Part shown: positions 13,448 through 20,536 of the stretch, one piece after another | How positions within the stretch are numbered: the first letter of the stretch is position 1 | Layout: the number at the start of each line of letters is the position of its first letter | The notes under the pieces: generated by a model | Database searches by the model: none | What the model was told of the DNA's origin: nothing | What the model saw: the letters and a program-made list of their open reading frames with translations, nothing else | Source: a virus | Strand: one strand, 5' to 3' | Length of the DNA stretch: 20,870 nucleotides | IMG/VR virus record: IMGVR_UViG_3300033978_000698 | Location: 1-20,870 of that record | Made by a program: the position numbers and the translations under genes

Positions 13448-14511
13448 TATTTACCAGCCTCCACAAGATTTTGGGCTTCCGCAAAGCTGATATCGCGCCC
13501 TTCAGCCTTTGCCTTAGCAACCCTTTGGCGAATCAGCAATGCATATTCTTCAGGGTCGCTAGGGAGCGATGTGTCACCAGTTGGCAACTCGTTAAATTCA
13601 ATCAATTTAGGGCGATTTACAAAGCTTGCCTTGTAAGTCTCAAGTAGGGTTTGAGACTTAGTTTCGCCACCTTCCGAGAATTCAATCGGCTGAGAAATGC
13701 TAGATAGCGACATCAAAGCTGCCACAGTCTTCTCTTTTTCATGGGGATATGCTTTACCAGCACTAACCACCCCATCAAACCATTCAGCAAACTCATGCTC
13801 TTTGAGAGCTTGCTCACGCTTGACGATATCCGCCTCACGCGCAGCTAGAGCCGCTTCTTTTTCTGCTAAATCAATCGTCACTGGTTTATCACCTTCGTTA
13901 TAATCCATCGGCATTTCAGGCTTAATGTCATCCTTAGCCGCCGACACTTTCAACTCATCGATCGCATAAATAGGAATCACTTGATCGGCTGTCTCCAAAT
14001 TGAATTTAGAGATCATCCATTCCCGCAAATTGGAGAATAGACCAGCGATCGTCATGTCATCCCAATCCATGAAATCAATTTCGCCAAATTCCACAACGCC
14101 TTCTTCAGCCTCTGCAAAATTCACAGGCTTCATACCCTTAACGGCAGGAGGCATCGCACCAAGGAAACCCACATGGCGCAGATAGTAAACGCCTTGGACT
14201 GGGTTACTGGGGCTATCAGGAGCATAGAAGCTGGCAGAAATCTTCTTGTATTTGCCAGCCTTCACAGCTTCAGCGAATTCTAAATCGACTTGATTAGGGT
14301 CAGCAAAATAACTATCACCCTCAACCCTCACACCACCGATCCAGCCATAGGCAGGATCATCATGCTTAGGATGCCCGATTACTATGGGAGCTTCATGAAG
14401 CTTAGGATCATAGGCTTTTGCACTCGCCACAAGTTCGGCTTCGCTAAAAGCCAAGGTTTCGCCACTAGCGCTTACATGTTTTCCTGCCTTAAAAATTTGT
14501 AGGGTTTTCAT
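13447..14511 (-). CDS. Mu I-type head maturation protease fused to scaffold
   Basis: From ATG 14511 the protein has 354 residues. The N-terminal 130 match the Mu gpI-type protease: MKTLQIFKAGKHVSASGE, FSEAELVASAKAYDP, HEAPIVIGHPKHDDPAYGWI, then AGKYKKISASFYAPDS and YYLRHVGFLGAMPPAVKG. His47, Ser92 or Ser94, and His113 are the conserved candidates for catalysis. Residues 213-245 form a charged coiled coil and the rest, ending EGRDISFAEAQNLVEAGK, looks like the scaffold part that Mu makes separately as gpZ. It is the first gene of the minus-strand block. A start 26 codons further upstream is open but reads as unlikely N-terminal sequence within the divergent control region. It would cut itself and the shell during maturation. 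Confidence 0.88.
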   Translation of the reverse strand: MKTLQIFKAGKHVSASGETLAFSEAELVASAKAYDPKLHEAPIVIGHPKHDDPAYGWIGGVRVEGDSYFADPNQVDLEFAEAVKAGKYKKISASFYAPDSPSNPVQGVYYLRHVGFLGAMPPAVKGMKPVNFAEAEEGVVEFGEIDFMDWDDMTIAGLFSNLREWMISKFNLETADQVIPIYAIDELKVSAAKDDIKPEMPMDYNEGDKPVTIDLAEKEAALAAREADIVKREQALKEHEFAEWFDGVVSAGKAYPHEKEKTVAALMSLSSISQPIEFSEGGETKSQTLLETYKASFVNRPKLIEFNELPTGDTSLPSDPEEYALLIRQRVAKAKAEGRDISFAEAQNLVEAGK

Positions 14512-14635
14512 AGCCAGAGATTCAATAATCCGTTTATTAAATCTCTCTTTTAATCTGTTGTGTAGGGTGATTGCACACCCTACTAGCAAAGACTTTCAAG
14601 GTATTTAATAATCAAAAACGTACTAGTGACTCTAT
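14512..14635. promoter_or_regulatory. Divergent control region between the two late operons
   Basis: This 124-base AT-rich stretch lies between the protease-scaffold start (minus, 14511) and the first gene of the packaging block (plus, 14636), so promoters for both blocks should be here or further up within the genes. A perfect 8-bp dyad stands near its centre (14562-14583). TTAATA-type sequences that could serve as -10 elements occur on both strands, but I found no -35/-10 pair with good spacing, so no promoter is placed. A phage-encoded activator binding the dyad would be consistent with that. Confidence 0.5.
14562..14583. repeat. 8-bp inverted repeat in the divergent control region
   Basis: GTAGGGTG at 14562-14569 and CACCCTAC at 14576-14583 are exact reverse complements separated by ATTGCA. 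Central placement between two divergent operons suggests an operator for a shared regulator. No T-run follows on either strand, so an intrinsic terminator is unlikely. GGGTG-type inverted repeats are also dispersed in cyanobacterial genomes, so a chance dispersed repeat cannot be ruled out. Confidence 0.6.
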
Positions 14636-15067
14636 GTGAAAAATCATTACATTGCACAAATTGCCGCAGCACAGCCCAACCCGTCGCAATCAGGACAGAT
14701 ATCGATTAGCGTTGAGCAAATCCTAATTGGTTCAGCCGTCCTAGTTGGCGGCGCAACTATTGGCGTTGTCAAATGGTTTGTATCACGCTCTATAAGGCAG
14801 TACGAAGACACAAACAAAGAGCTAAAAACTGAGATTTCTAACCTAAAGAAAGAAATTAAAGGGCTTGAAGACACTCTTCACAATCATCAAAGAACCGCAG
14901 ATTTTCGCGCAGCAGAAATAGATCGCAGATTTATCGAACTCAGCAATAAGTACGTAGATCGAGAGGATTACCTAAAACATCAAACAACTTCAGATTTGAA
15001 GCTGGACTCTCTGCATAAGAGACTTGATGAAATCATGGCAATAATTTTAAGGGGCAAGTCGTCGTGA
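14636..15067 (+). CDS. Membrane-anchored coiled-coil protein (Mu gp25/DUF2730-like)
   Basis: 143 residues beginning at GTG 14636; the overlapping ATG at 14634 is out of frame and stops at once. A single transmembrane helix (about residues 27-49, ILIGSAVLVGGATIGVVKWFV) is followed by a long charged coiled coil (about 55-140: NKELKTEISNLKKEIKGLED and REDYLKHQTTSDLKLDSLHK). An N-terminal membrane helix with coiled coil just before a gp26-like and a gp27-like gene is the layout of Mu gp25 (DUF2730). Its function is unknown in the family; a role near lysis or assembly at the inner membrane has been suggested by position. Its stop overlaps the next start as GTGA. Confidence 0.72.
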   Translation: MKNHYIAQIAAAQPNPSQSGQISISVEQILIGSAVLVGGATIGVVKWFVSRSIRQYEDTNKELKTEISNLKKEIKGLEDTLHNHQRTADFRAAEIDRRFIELSNKYVDREDYLKHQTTSDLKLDSLHKRLDEIMAIILRGKSS

Positions 15068-15384
15068 ACCAATTAAAGAACATCAAGCTTAGGGAGATTC
15101 GTTATGCCATAATCCTTTGCCTTTACAATTGGGGCGAAACGGGTGCTAACGAAAACACCTTTAAGTCTATTTGCGATTCGATGAAGTACGGGCTTTCAAA
15201 TGCCGAAATCAGAGAACAGCTTTTCTATCTAAGAGATTTGGGATACTGCAATATTGAAGATCTGCCTTCAGGGATTAAGCACGCGACCAGAACTCATAAA
15301 TCAATTGATTTGGTGGAATACAGCCCCGATCATAACTGTCCTACAAGCATCGAAAGACCTCCCCAAGAATGGTTTAAGCCATGA
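15064..15384 (+). CDS. Mu gp26-like winged-helix protein (putative)
   Basis: 106 residues starting at GTG 15064, which overlaps the previous stop (GTGA). Residues 8-80 look like a winged helix: an R-x-AIILCLYNWGETGANE helix, a second helix FKSICDSMKYG, a recognition-helix segment SNAEIREQLFYLRDLGY, and a strand pair (CNIEDL). Mu-like phages have a similar short winged-helix gene between the DUF2730-like and DUF3486 genes. The role could be DNA binding in packaging or regulation, but the sequence does not decide. The C-terminal 25 residues are Pro/His-rich. Its stop overlaps the small terminase start (ATGA). Confidence 0.7.
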   Translation: MNQLKNIKLREIRYAIILCLYNWGETGANENTFKSICDSMKYGLSNAEIREQLFYLRDLGYCNIEDLPSGIKHATRTHKSIDLVEYSPDHNCPTSIERPPQEWFKP

Positions 15385-15932
15385 AGCGATCGCTATTCGA
15401 CACCTTGCCAGAGGCAATCAAAACCCAAATCCACAAGCTATTCAAGGATCGCAACTTTGCCGATTTTGACGGACTCACCGAAGAAATCAATAGCATCCTT
15501 GAATCATCTGGGTTTGAGGTGCAATTCTCTCGATCTACTCTGCACAGGCAAGCCCAAAAACTAAAGAAACTCCTAGATGAAATCAGGGAGTCACAGGAAG
15601 CTAGCGCCTATCTGATGGAAGCCTTTCCTGATGAGGATAAAACGACTTCACAGGCAAACTTAAGGTTATTGGGTGACTCGATCTTTCAGCTTCAGATGGA
15701 CTTGAGAGGGCTTAGTGATGAAGAGCTATCGGTAAAGCAAAAAGCCAATCTCTACAATCAGATCGGCTTAGCACTAAGCAGAGCCTCAACCTCAGACATC
15801 ACAATTTCCAAGTATCGTGATGAGGTCAAGTCCAAGATTGAGGCTAAATTCGCAGACATCGCCCCTCGTACTGGCATCGATCAAGAGACTTTGCGAGTCA
15901 TTCGCGAAGAGATTTACGGAATTGTGTCTTAG
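15381..15932 (+). CDS. terS: Small terminase subunit, DUF3486 (Mu gp27-like)
   Basis: 183 residues. The N-terminal 70 match the DUF3486 pattern: a SLFDTLPEAIKTQIHKLF opening, a DFDGLTEEINSIL helix, then SRSTLHRQAQKLKKL, the helix-turn-helix-like part that should bind the packaging start site. Residues 80-183 are helical (LRLLGDSIFQLQMDLRGL, SVKQKANLYNQIGLALSRAS), as for ring-forming small terminases. It starts at ATG 15381 within the gp26-like stop and is followed, after a small ORF, by the large terminase. Both subunits should act in ATP-driven head filling. Its assignment as Mu-type small terminase is by family and synteny. Confidence 0.83.
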   Translation: MKRSLFDTLPEAIKTQIHKLFKDRNFADFDGLTEEINSILESSGFEVQFSRSTLHRQAQKLKKLLDEIRESQEASAYLMEAFPDEDKTTSQANLRLLGDSIFQLQMDLRGLSDEELSVKQKANLYNQIGLALSRASTSDITISKYRDEVKSKIEAKFADIAPRTGIDQETLRVIREEIYGIVS

Positions 15933-15960
15933 CTTTGTCCACAAATTGTTTACAAAAATC

Positions 15961-16149
15961 TTGACTGCAAATGCTCCACCCTTTTCTATCAAGCGATCGC
16001 CTAAAAATTACTGCATTCTTTGCGGTAGCAGGCTTAATTCAAGCCCATCAAAACCGCAATTTATCGAAGTAGAGCTAATCTCTAGCACTTCGCGCCCAAA
16101 AGCCTTGATTTGCAATCCATTTTGTCCCCAAGAGTTTGTAGATAACTAA
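15961..16149 (+). CDS. Probable small zinc-ribbon protein between the terminase genes (62 aa, TTG start)
   Basis: The 217 bases between the two terminase genes hold an open frame that ends TAA at 16147-16149, directly before the large terminase ATG. From TTG 15961 it encodes 62 residues with Cys18-x2-Cys21 in YCILCGSRL and Cys51-x3-Cys55 in LICNPFCPQEF. Two Cys pairs about 30 residues apart, with a Gly-Ser-Arg-Leu turn, are typical of a zinc ribbon. No ATG exists in this frame after the small terminase stop; another TTG lies at 15946. Small zinc-ribbon proteins are common in phages and may bind DNA, RNA or protein. The weak start keeps this provisional. The frame is open further upstream, but there it overlaps the small terminase and reads as a shadow. 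Confidence 0.55.
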   Translation: MTANAPPFSIKRSPKNYCILCGSRLNSSPSKPQFIEVELISSTSRPKALICNPFCPQEFVDN

Positions 16150-17499
16150 ATGCAAAGCGCGATCGCCTTACTCCCATATCAGCAAAAAAGCTTCCTAGAT
16201 CGCTCAAGATTTAAGGCTCTTTTTTGGGCGCGTGGCTGCCGCAAAACCTTCACCACAACCCTTGAAATTGTTGACGATTGCCACGAAACTGAAGCCAAAG
16301 GCGGACGTACCCAATGGATCATGATCTCGCGTGGGGATAGGCAAGCATTAGAAAATCTCGCAGAGGCAAAACGCCACTGCAAGGCATACTCAATGGCAGC
16401 AAGTGAAATCGTTGAGCTAGAGCTATGGTCTGAGAATCTACAAAAAACCGTCAAGGGGCGCGAAATTACACTTCCCCAAGGCTCCCGAATCCTATCCCTT
16501 CCCCCAGTTCCTGACGTAATTCGGGGCTACACATCCAATGTTTATTTGGATGAATTTGATATTTTACCCACAGCCACCCAAGAGGAGCTATGGAGAGCCG
16601 CTTTCCCAGTATTGCGCGGTACAAGGCGCATGATCATTTCAAGCACTGGCAAGCACAAAGGCGGCAGATTTTATCGCATTGTCGAAGACGATCAAGACAA
16701 GGTTTGGAGTGTCCACAAAATTGACATCTTCCAAGCCGTAAAACAAGGCTTACCCTTCAATATCGAATTTGAGCGCAAAGCCCTAGCCGATGAGGATGGA
16801 TGGGCGCAGGAATACGAACTTAAATGGCTTGATGAAGCTAGCGCATGGCTATCCTACGAACTGATCACCACTTGCGAAGCAGATCTTGAAGAATCAGGCG
16901 AAACTACCCTAGATAGCTACCCCACTTACATCGGATGGGATATTGCAAGAAGGCGAGATCTATCAATCCTGTGGGCGCTTAAGAAAGTTGGCGACGTGAT
17001 GGTAACACGTCAAATCATCAGAATGAAGGGAAACACCTTCAAAGAGCAAAGACTAGAACTAGAGCGACTCATCAAGCTCTACAACCCCCGCCGCATCTGC
17101 GTAGACCAAACAGGCATGGGCGAGGTGATTGTGGAGCAACTGCAAGATACCTACGGCAAGTACTACGTTGAAGGCGTTCTCTTTACAGGGGCAGTAAAGC
17201 AGGATTTAGCCATCCTTACCAAGCAGAAATTTGAGGATCGCTTAGTTCGTATCCCCTCAGAATCCGACATTCGCGACTCTCTGCACTCCATCAAAAAAAC
17301 CGTCACCGAATCAGGCAACTCGCGCTTTGATGCCGAGCGCTCAGAAGCAACGGGTCACGGTGACTACTTTTGGGCGCTTGCCCTTGCCCTCCATGCCGCC
17401 GATGAAGGTTTTGCACCCTTCGAGTTTGAGCTTGGCGAAGAACGCGAAGACAAGGCGATCGCAGATTACGGCAACTATTACAACCTGAGAGGATTTTAG
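16150..17499 (+). CDS. terL: Large terminase subunit (Mu gp28-like)
   Basis: 449-residue packaging motor. ATPase part: an adenine-site YQQKSF segment (10-15), a deviant Walker A ARGCRKT (27-33, Lys32-Thr33), a Walker B VYLDEF (131-136, Asp134 and Glu135), and a coupling SST (164-166). Nuclease part of RNase H fold: Asp264 in GWDIARRRDL, Asp319 in RICVDQTGMG, and Asp405 in the HGDYFWALALA helix. These match the terminase arrangement of Mu gp28 and related phages. It forms a pentamer on the portal and translocates DNA into the capsid, cutting it at the end. The ATG follows the zinc-ribbon stop without a gap, and the portal starts 3 bases after its own stop. Translation of the pair is probably coupled. 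Confidence 0.95.
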   Translation: MQSAIALLPYQQKSFLDRSRFKALFWARGCRKTFTTTLEIVDDCHETEAKGGRTQWIMISRGDRQALENLAEAKRHCKAYSMAASEIVELELWSENLQKTVKGREITLPQGSRILSLPPVPDVIRGYTSNVYLDEFDILPTATQEELWRAAFPVLRGTRRMIISSTGKHKGGRFYRIVEDDQDKVWSVHKIDIFQAVKQGLPFNIEFERKALADEDGWAQEYELKWLDEASAWLSYELITTCEADLEESGETTLDSYPTYIGWDIARRRDLSILWALKKVGDVMVTRQIIRMKGNTFKEQRLELERLIKLYNPRRICVDQTGMGEVIVEQLQDTYGKYYVEGVLFTGAVKQDLAILTKQKFEDRLVRIPSESDIRDSLHSIKKTVTESGNSRFDAERSEATGHGDYFWALALALHAADEGFAPFEFELGEEREDKAIADYGNYYNLRGF

Positions 17500-17502
17500 A
17501 AA

Positions 17503-19323
17503 ATGGCTGATGACTTTTTGACCAAAGAGCAGAAAACTCCGCTACTGGATGCAGAAATAGCAGGCGTAGATAACGACATCACTCGCGGCTATCTACTGCC
17601 CCTACTCGACAAACAAGATCCCGTACTCGATCAGCATGGTGGCAATGGTGCTGAATACCTTGATATTTATACAAAAGTCCGCAAAGATCCCCATGTATCA
17701 GCCTGTTACTTTCAAAGATTTAGCAGACTGATTAGATTTCCTATTGAAGTAATTGCCGCATCTGATTCAGCAATTGACCAAGCCGCCGCAGACTGGTGGC
17801 GAGTCCAGATGCCAAAGCCATCGATAGACAAAGATGCCGCGCAATTTAATATCAACAAAATCCCGATGGATGACATCACCACCAAGATGATGTTTTGCAG
17901 GCATTACGGGTTTAGTCTTGGCGAGAAAATGCTCACTAAGAAAGCTGATGGCTTGATTTATCTGGATATCAGCAAAGGAGCCATCAAGGTAAGGCGACGC
18001 GATCGCATCAAATTCGACAAAGAAGGCAAGCCAAGATTAATCACCCTTGGCAACATGTACGAAGGTGAACCGATCCACGAATCTCGCGCATGGGTAATGC
18101 GATGCGGTGGCGACAATAGCGACAATCCCTATGGTGAAGGGCTAGACCAAATCCTTTACTGGCTGACCCTCTTTAAAAGAGGCGCGACAAGGCATGAGCT
18201 AAACTTCCTAGACAATTTCTCACGCCCAAGCGCCAAAGTAGAATATCCTGCAAATGCCCTCAAAGAAGAAAAAGACAAAGCTAAGGTATTAGCCCAAGCA
18301 CTTGGAGAGGGGCGCTCAATTTCCCTAGCTCAAGGCTTTGCAGCCGAATTACTGCAAACCACTAGAGGCACAGCCGATTTTGCAGGCTTACAGGAACGGT
18401 GCGATCACGCGATCACGCTCCTGATTTTGGGGCAATCAGGAACCACTGAGAACGGTGCATGGGCAGGCACAGCCGAAACCCATGAGAACGTTGCGAACGA
18501 TATTGTTGTTGCTGATGGCGACTTCTTCAGCGAAAGCTTTTATCAGAATGTATCCGTACCAATCACCTTCTATAATTTCCCCAAAGCAAACGCGCCCTAT
18601 ATCCGATATCGCACTGAGCCTGAAAAGGACATTGATACCAGAGTCAAGCGCGATAAAGAAATCATTGATTTGGGCGGAAGGCTAACACCTGAGAAATTCA
18701 CAGAGATCTATGGCGATGGCTACGAATACGACGCTAATAAATCAACACTCAATGGCGCACAGCTTCAATCGCTAACTGCAATGATTACCGCCGCCAGCAC
18801 AGGACAAATGAATCCTGACAGCTTGCTTCAGATCATGGTAAATACGATGGGCGTAACCTTGGAAGCAGCAACAGCGATCATCGCACCAATCCGCAATCAA
18901 CCACAACCGCAAAATTTAGCGCCACAGGACACGACACCACCTCCGCAGATACCAACACAAGGTCAAAGCCAAAATAACGCCCCTAACGCTCAATTCTCAG
19001 AGACGGTTGCTGAGCGAAGCCGAAGCATCCGCAGTGGTGAGATTTATGATTTTGCCGATCGCCCCAAAGAACCCGACACAGTAGAGCAAATCGCCTCTAA
19101 TCCAGAGCTTATAGATGCTTACGCCGCCCATGCCGCCAAGTGGCAAGAGCGGATAAATCTCGCCTATGCAGAGAGCGCCGATGCCGTGGAGTTTCAAGAG
19201 CGATTTGCAGGGATATTTGAAGGCATGGAGCGCAGTCGCCAAGAGCTAGCCACCAAATATGCACAGGCGGATCGCGTAGCGAATCTTGCAGGGATAGAGG
19301 AGGCGGAGGCAGATGGCATTTGA
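17503..19323 (+). CDS. Portal protein, DUF935 (Mu gp29-like)
   Basis: 606 residues. DUF935 features: an N-terminal DITRGYLLPLLDKQDPVL segment, DPHVSACYFQRFSRLIRFP (62-80), a W-rich helix (AAADWWR), YGFSLGEKML, the R-R-RDRIKFD loop, a NPYGEGLDQILYWLTLFKRG helix, and LLILGQSGTTE before the C-terminal stem (FFSESFYQNVSVPITFYNFP). Residues about 460-500 are a Pro/Gln-rich linker (PPPQIPTQGQSQNN), after which about 100 helical residues follow, likely forming the crown or a link to the F-like protein. It should form a dodecamer at one capsid vertex for DNA passage and tail attachment. Its end overlaps the MuF start by 11 bases. Confidence 0.94.
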   Translation: MADDFLTKEQKTPLLDAEIAGVDNDITRGYLLPLLDKQDPVLDQHGGNGAEYLDIYTKVRKDPHVSACYFQRFSRLIRFPIEVIAASDSAIDQAAADWWRVQMPKPSIDKDAAQFNINKIPMDDITTKMMFCRHYGFSLGEKMLTKKADGLIYLDISKGAIKVRRRDRIKFDKEGKPRLITLGNMYEGEPIHESRAWVMRCGGDNSDNPYGEGLDQILYWLTLFKRGATRHELNFLDNFSRPSAKVEYPANALKEEKDKAKVLAQALGEGRSISLAQGFAAELLQTTRGTADFAGLQERCDHAITLLILGQSGTTENGAWAGTAETHENVANDIVVADGDFFSESFYQNVSVPITFYNFPKANAPYIRYRTEPEKDIDTRVKRDKEIIDLGGRLTPEKFTEIYGDGYEYDANKSTLNGAQLQSLTAMITAASTGQMNPDSLLQIMVNTMGVTLEAATAIIAPIRNQPQPQNLAPQDTTPPPQIPTQGQSQNNAPNAQFSETVAERSRSIRSGEIYDFADRPKEPDTVEQIASNPELIDAYAAHAAKWQERINLAYAESADAVEFQERFAGIFEGMERSRQELATKYAQADRVANLAGIEEAEADGI

Positions 19324-20095
19324 TTACAAATCCGCGCCATTTGATGAAGCAATTTCCTACCTTGAGAATAGGATCGCTTTGCCATCTGAGCGCTGGAATA
19401 ATTACAAAGATTCAGAAGCCAACGCCGCCTTTTGGAGTGCGGGCGCAGTTGATGCAACTCTGGTCAGCGATTTGCAAAAGTCGGTGACTCGCGCCATTCA
19501 AAACGGTACACCCTACGATTCGCCAGAGTTTGCGGCGCAGATTGCCAATTTCTCAGAGCAATATGGCTGGGATATCAAAGGCGGCGCAGATTGGAGAGCG
19601 AGGCTCATCCTCACTCAGAATTTGCGCCAATCCTACGCCGCAGGTCGTCACGATCAGCAGTTTGATCGCGATGTGATGAAGCTTCAGCCATATTTGCAAT
19701 ATCTGCACTCAGATTCACGCGCACCTCGCCCCGCTCACCTTGCTCTAGATGGCAAAGTCTTTCGCAAAGATGATCCGATTGTGGGCAGCATTTATCCGCC
19801 CAATGGCTTTAATTGTGGATGCAGCATGGTTTCACTCTCGCAACGCCAGCTTGATAAAAAGGGGCTAGATGTGGAGCAAATTGCCCTTGGTGATACTTTG
19901 CCCTATGTGGATGGTAATGGACAGACTAAGCAGGCAATTATCGAGCCTGACAAGGGCTTTAATTCCGCACCATCAAGTAACGCACAGCAAAGGCAAGCTA
20001 ATCTAGAGAAAATTAAGGAGCGCTTACCGAAATCTTGGGGCAAGCGGATCGATAAGGCGATCGCCAATTTAATAAAATTTTTCAATCAATCATGA
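19313..20095 (+). CDS. MuF-type head morphogenesis protein (gpF-like)
   Basis: 260 residues with the Mu F domain at about 95-180: RLILTQNLRQSYAAGRHDQQ, then SRAPRPAHLALDGKVFRKDD with Arg136 and His142, a YPPNGFNCGCSM turn with Cys168 and Cys170, and an SLSQRQLDKKG helix. Residues 1-90 are helical and presumably bind the portal. In Mu and SPP1 this minor head protein sits inside the procapsid near the portal and is needed for head assembly or infection. In many phages MuF proteins carry C-terminal toxin or enzyme domains; here about 80 residues follow, basic and low in complexity, with no recognisable effector. The start overlaps the portal stop, and the stop overlaps a 45-residue ORF as ATGA. 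Confidence 0.93.
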   Translation: MAFDYKSAPFDEAISYLENRIALPSERWNNYKDSEANAAFWSAGAVDATLVSDLQKSVTRAIQNGTPYDSPEFAAQIANFSEQYGWDIKGGADWRARLILTQNLRQSYAAGRHDQQFDRDVMKLQPYLQYLHSDSRAPRPAHLALDGKVFRKDDPIVGSIYPPNGFNCGCSMVSLSQRQLDKKGLDVEQIALGDTLPYVDGNGQTKQAIIEPDKGFNSAPSSNAQQRQANLEKIKERLPKSWGKRIDKAIANLIKFFNQS

Positions 20096-20229
20096 AACCC
20101 GAAAAAATCGAAGAGTCCACTAATGCAGACGACAAGAAACAAAATCGTCTGAAGTGGCAAGACAAACTACCTGAGCCTGACAAAGATCCGAGCCATACTC
20201 GCAAACTTATTGTTGGCGGATGGGCATAA
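20092..20229 (+). CDS. Small hydrophilic ORF after the MuF gene (45 aa)
   Basis: The ATG at 20092 overlaps the MuF stop (ATGA), and the frame stays open to TAA at 20227-20229. The product (MKPEKIEESTNADDKKQNRL and so on, ending KLIVGGWA) is highly charged, with many Lys, Glu, Asp and Pro and no hydrophobic core except the C-terminal tail, so it is probably disordered. The coupled start and a single short C-terminal conserved-looking patch argue for a real gene. Short linker ORFs of this kind are common between head genes and have no known function. Confidence 0.6.
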   Translation: MKPEKIEESTNADDKKQNRLKWQDKLPEPDKDPSHTRKLIVGGWA

Positions 20230-20244
20230 GCGATCGCAAATTTA

Positions 20245-20511
20245 TTAAAGTTCTTCAGTTAGGCTATGCATACAGTTAAAAAAAACAAAGGATAGCTTCG
20301 CATCTGCAAAAGATGGATCAGGCGCATTAGATATGAAGTCTTTCTTAAGATCGAGCAAAAAATCCGCGCAAGACTTTTCGTATGAAGGGACATAATCTTT
20401 ACTATTTTCGTAATCAAAGAATAGCGATCCGTACCCATATCCGTCTAAAACAGTAGTAGCACCGACTTTAGCGTCGAATTGGTACTGAATCAACAATATT
20501 GTCCTTTTCAT
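20245..20511 (-). CDS. Small reverse-oriented gene between F-like and G-like genes (88 aa, moron candidate)
   Basis: An 88-residue frame on the strand opposite to its neighbours, filling most of the 307 bases between the 45-residue ORF and the gpG-like gene. The product opens MKRTILLIQYQFDAKVGATT and has a YGYGSLFFDYENSKDY centre, an acidic SCADFLLDLKKDF helix and a LSFVFFNCMHSLTEEL end. It is rich in aromatic residues and has a normal amino-acid range; no family is recognised. The plus strand has no open frame of note here, and the DNA is AT-richer than the flanks. A single gene against the operon direction fits a moron, a late-acquired cargo gene with its own control. A possible promoter lies just upstream. 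Confidence 0.6.
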   Translation of the reverse strand: MKRTILLIQYQFDAKVGATTVLDGYGYGSLFFDYENSKDYVPSYEKSCADFLLDLKKDFISNAPDPSFADAKLSFVFFNCMHSLTEEL

Positions 20512-20536
20512 TTTCTTTGTAATCCTAGAGTTTTTA

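Noticed and set aside
14512-14589. 26-codon upstream extension of the protease-scaffold
   Set aside because: The family start MKTLQIFKAGK at 14511 fits; the extension runs through the divergent control region.
15971-16072. 33-codon ATG frame between the terminase genes (MLHPFLSS)
   Set aside because: Short, no coupling to the terminase start, and out of frame with the cysteine-bearing ORF that ends at the terminase ATG.
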